Source of the DNA: Acidobacteriota bacterium
Lineage (GTDB): Bacteria; Acidobacteriota; Blastocatellia; Pyrinomonadales; Pyrinomonadaceae
Reading direction: 5' to 3'
Length of the DNA stretch: 8,485 nucleotides
NCBI GenBank assembly: GCA_029777145.1
Contig: JAKOSS010000499.1
Location: 1-8,485 of the forward strand
Made by a program: the position numbers and the translations under genes. Position 1 is the stretch's first letter; each line of letters starts with the position of its first letter. A model generated the notes under the pieces. It made no database searches, had not been told where the DNA came from, and saw nothing but the letters and a program-made list of their open reading frames with translations. Below are positions 7,128 through 8,485 of this stretch, in pieces.

Positions 7128-7157
7128 GTTATAGCATCACGATTTCCCAATATGCAA
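7128..7157 (-). promoter_or_regulatory. Extended -10 promoter for the beta-helix gene, near-leaderless
   Basis: On the minus strand TATAAC (7133-7128) matches the -10 consensus at 5 of 6 positions and is preceded by TG one base upstream (TGC-TATAAC), an extended -10. A weak TTGCAT (7157-7152) lies 18 bp upstream. Only 11 nt separate the -10 from the ATG at 7116, so transcription would begin within about 5 nt of the start codon. There is no Shine-Dalgarno, consistent with a leaderless or nearly leaderless mRNA. Confidence 0.5.
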
Positions 7158-7187
7158 AAGCGACGCGCCCGGTGATCGTTGTTTTCA

Positions 7188-7260
7188 AACCGCAGAGCCG
7201 CGGAAGAAATTTGCGGTTCAGCCCGTTGCAGGATCTCTGCGCCTCTGTGTCTTTGCGGTC
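7188..7260. repeat. Intergenic repeat-like element with dyads (CGCAGAG / CTCTG ... TTTGCGGT)
   Basis: The 262-bp divergent gap contains AACCGCA (7188-7194) inverted as TGCGGTT (7212-7218) around a CCGCGG palindrome (7198-7203). A second TTTGCGGT (7252-7259) repeats the right arm. The minus strand of 7234-7260 reads as loose 7-8-nt units of the CGCAGAG/CACAGAG/GCAAAGA type. From memory, such CGCAGAG-rich stretches are dispersed intergenic repeats in many environmental bacterial genomes. I cannot verify copy number here, and it has no apparent coding content. Confidence 0.45.
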
Positions 7261-7366
7261 AAGTTCCCCGGATACTGAGATCGGCATCGATCTGTTACAT
7301 GAAATTCAAACCGGGACGGACGGCGCCAATTGGGGATGCCGGTCCGACTTGTGTTAGATTGACCTT

Positions 7367-7370
7367 GAGG
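7367..7370 (+). promoter_or_regulatory. Shine-Dalgarno GAGG for the YncE-like gene
   Basis: GAGG ends 8 nt before the ATG at 7379, good spacing. It is the clearest ribosome binding site in the window and supports this start. Upstream, TTGGGG (7330-7335) and TAGATT (7355-7360), 19 bp apart, are only a very weak promoter candidate. Confidence 0.6.
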
Positions 7371-7378
7371 CCAACCCG

Positions 7379-8485
7379 ATGAAAACCAGATACATCCCAT
7401 TCCGGAACTTGTTGATCGTTTCCGCGTTCGTTGCTGTTTGCGTTCCGGTTTTGATGTCCGTGTCGCCAAGGATCGGCGCCAGCGTTCAACCGATCGATTT
7501 TCAGTCCCGACGGATCGCTCCCGCCGGAAAGCTGATCCTCGACAGTTCGACCGGAAAACCGGCTGCAATGCCGCTGACGTTCAATTTCGTACGGACGCCC
7601 GACACCGGCGCGGCCGACGGCAAGGGCCGCTTTCTGATCGCCGTCAACAGCGGCTACGGCCTGACGTTCAATTCCAAAAGCAAGGGCCAGCAAACGCTCT
7701 CGGTCATCGACCTGAACGCGACGCCTGATCCGCAAGTTGTTCAGAACATTTACTTTCCATCGCCGCAAAGTGCCAATTTCGGACTCGTCTTCGACCCGAA
7801 GATCCAATCGAACGGAAAGTACAACCTGTATGTCGCGGGCGGTTTTCAGAACAAGATCTGGATGCTCGCATTTGATCCGAACGCGCCGAAGCCGCTGTCT
7901 CCGGAAAACAAACCCGACACGCAATTCGAATCGACTTTCATCGACGTCTCCGCCTTCGCGGACGCTGCTCCGAGTCCGAATTACAACGACAACGTCGCGG
8001 CGGTTTACCCGACCGGACTCGCCTTGTCGCCCGACGGCAATTCCCTCTTCGTCGCCAACAACCTCGGCGACTCACTCGGCGTGATCAACGATCTGCGCGA
8101 TCGCCGCTCGATCAAACGCGTCGATCTCGTCCGTCCGGGATCGAAGCAATTCGTTTACCCCTACGACGTCAAAGCAAAACCGACGCGCAACGGCCGAACG
8201 GTCGAAAAGATCTACGTTTCCTGCTGGGGAGACGGTTCGGTGGCGGTCGTTGACGGCGCGACGTACCGCGTCCGGAAACACATAACGGTCGGGCGGCATC
8301 CGACGGCGATGCTCTTCAACAAAGCGGGATCGCGGCTTTACGTCGTGAATTCCGACGGCGACAGCATTTCCGTGATCGATACCGCGACCGACGCCGAAGT
8401 CCCGCGCGAACCTCGCATCAGCGTCCGTTTGAACGAAAAAGGGCCGGGCGGCGTCGGACCGCAGGGGATCGCGCTGAGTGACGAC
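7379..8485 (+). CDS. Secreted YncE/YVTN-type beta-propeller protein, 3' end outside window
   Basis: 369 codons are open from the ATG at 7379 to the right edge with no stop. An N-terminal signal sequence (basic MKTRYIPFRN, hydrophobic LLIVSAFVAVCVPVLM, likely cleavage after IGA near residue 34) directs export. The body carries beta-propeller blades of the YVTN/YncE kind: PTGLALSPDGNSLFVANN (211-228), KIYVSCWGDGSVAVVDGAT, HPTAMLFNKAGSRLYVVNS then DGDSISVIDTATDAEV (from 307), and PQGIALSDD where the window ends. The early segment (RRIAPAGKLILD, VRTPDTGAADGKGRFLIAVNSGYG, QTLSVIDL, IYFPSPQSANFG) resembles the N-terminal part of acidobacterial bifunctional YncE/alkaline-phosphatase-family proteins. 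A phosphatase domain could therefore follow beyond the window, but I cannot see it. The partner and substrate are unknown. It is divergent from the beta-helix gene across a 262-bp gap. Confidence 0.88.
   Translation, partial: MKTRYIPFRNLLIVSAFVAVCVPVLMSVSPRIGASVQPIDFQSRRIAPAGKLILDSSTGKPAAMPLTFNFVRTPDTGAADGKGRFLIAVNSGYGLTFNSKSKGQQTLSVIDLNATPDPQVVQNIYFPSPQSANFGLVFDPKIQSNGKYNLYVAGGFQNKIWMLAFDPNAPKPLSPENKPDTQFESTFIDVSAFADAAPSPNYNDNVAAVYPTGLALSPDGNSLFVANNLGDSLGVINDLRDRRSIKRVDLVRPGSKQFVYPYDVKAKPTRNGRTVEKIYVSCWGDGSVAVVDGATYRVRKHITVGRHPTAMLFNKAGSRLYVVNSDGDSISVIDTATDAEVPREPRISVRLNEKGPGGVGPQGIALSDD

Noticed and set aside
7172..7382. Small plus-strand frames in the divergent gap
   Set aside because: They consist of translated repeat-like DNA (Ser/Leu/Cys-rich), with no ribosome binding site or family resemblance.
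7295..7924. 209-codon minus-strand open frame
   Set aside because: It is antisense to the YncE-like gene, which has a signal peptide, Shine-Dalgarno and propeller motifs; the minus frame has none.

Overview
The window looks like chromosomal DNA of a fairly GC-rich, probably environmental bacterium. My best guess is Acidobacteriota, class Blastocatellia or a close relative. That is an inference from the mix of genes: a Myxococcus-like MglB/MglA pair, a CSLREA beta-helix protein with a short carboxypeptidase-regulatory-like tail, a YncE-type beta-propeller secreted protein, and short heptanucleotide arrays in intergenic gaps. No rRNA, tRNA or other taxonomic marker is present to settle it.

Layout. 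Positions 1-4166 are read leftwards and hold three co-directional genes in the order yvcK (glmR) - glmU - glmS. glmS is cut by the left edge. Together they look like a UDP-GlcNAc supply module: GlmS makes glucosamine-6-phosphate, GlmU makes UDP-GlcNAc, and YvcK/GlmR is a UDP-GlcNAc-binding regulator, known in Bacillus to act on GlmS. A 353-bp divergent gap (4167-4519) separates this block from mglB-mglA (4520-5661, rightwards). That pair is a roadblock-fold GTPase-activating protein and its Ras-like polarity GTPase. A good rho-independent terminator (5691-5727) follows mglA. Facing it, leftwards, is a secreted CSLREA-type right-handed beta-helix protein (5731-7116). After a 262-bp divergent gap, a secreted YVTN/YncE-type beta-propeller protein runs rightwards off the window (7379-8485).

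The most unusual structure is intergenic. The yvcK-glmU gap is largely, and the mglB-mglA gap almost wholly, filled by heptanucleotide repeats: GTCAGTG/GTCAGTA, GAAAATC, and an inverted pair of GATTTGG-type arms. Read in the direction of transcription, the GATTTTC and GATTTGG arrays both begin inside the TGA stop codon of the upstream gene. glmU and mglA both start directly after such arrays with no recognisable Shine-Dalgarno sequence. The mglB frame stays open across its repeat to a TGA that overlaps the mglA ATG as ATGA, which suggests a repeat inserted into what was once an overlapping gene pair. I see no defence system, CRISPR array, prophage, transposase or RNA gene.
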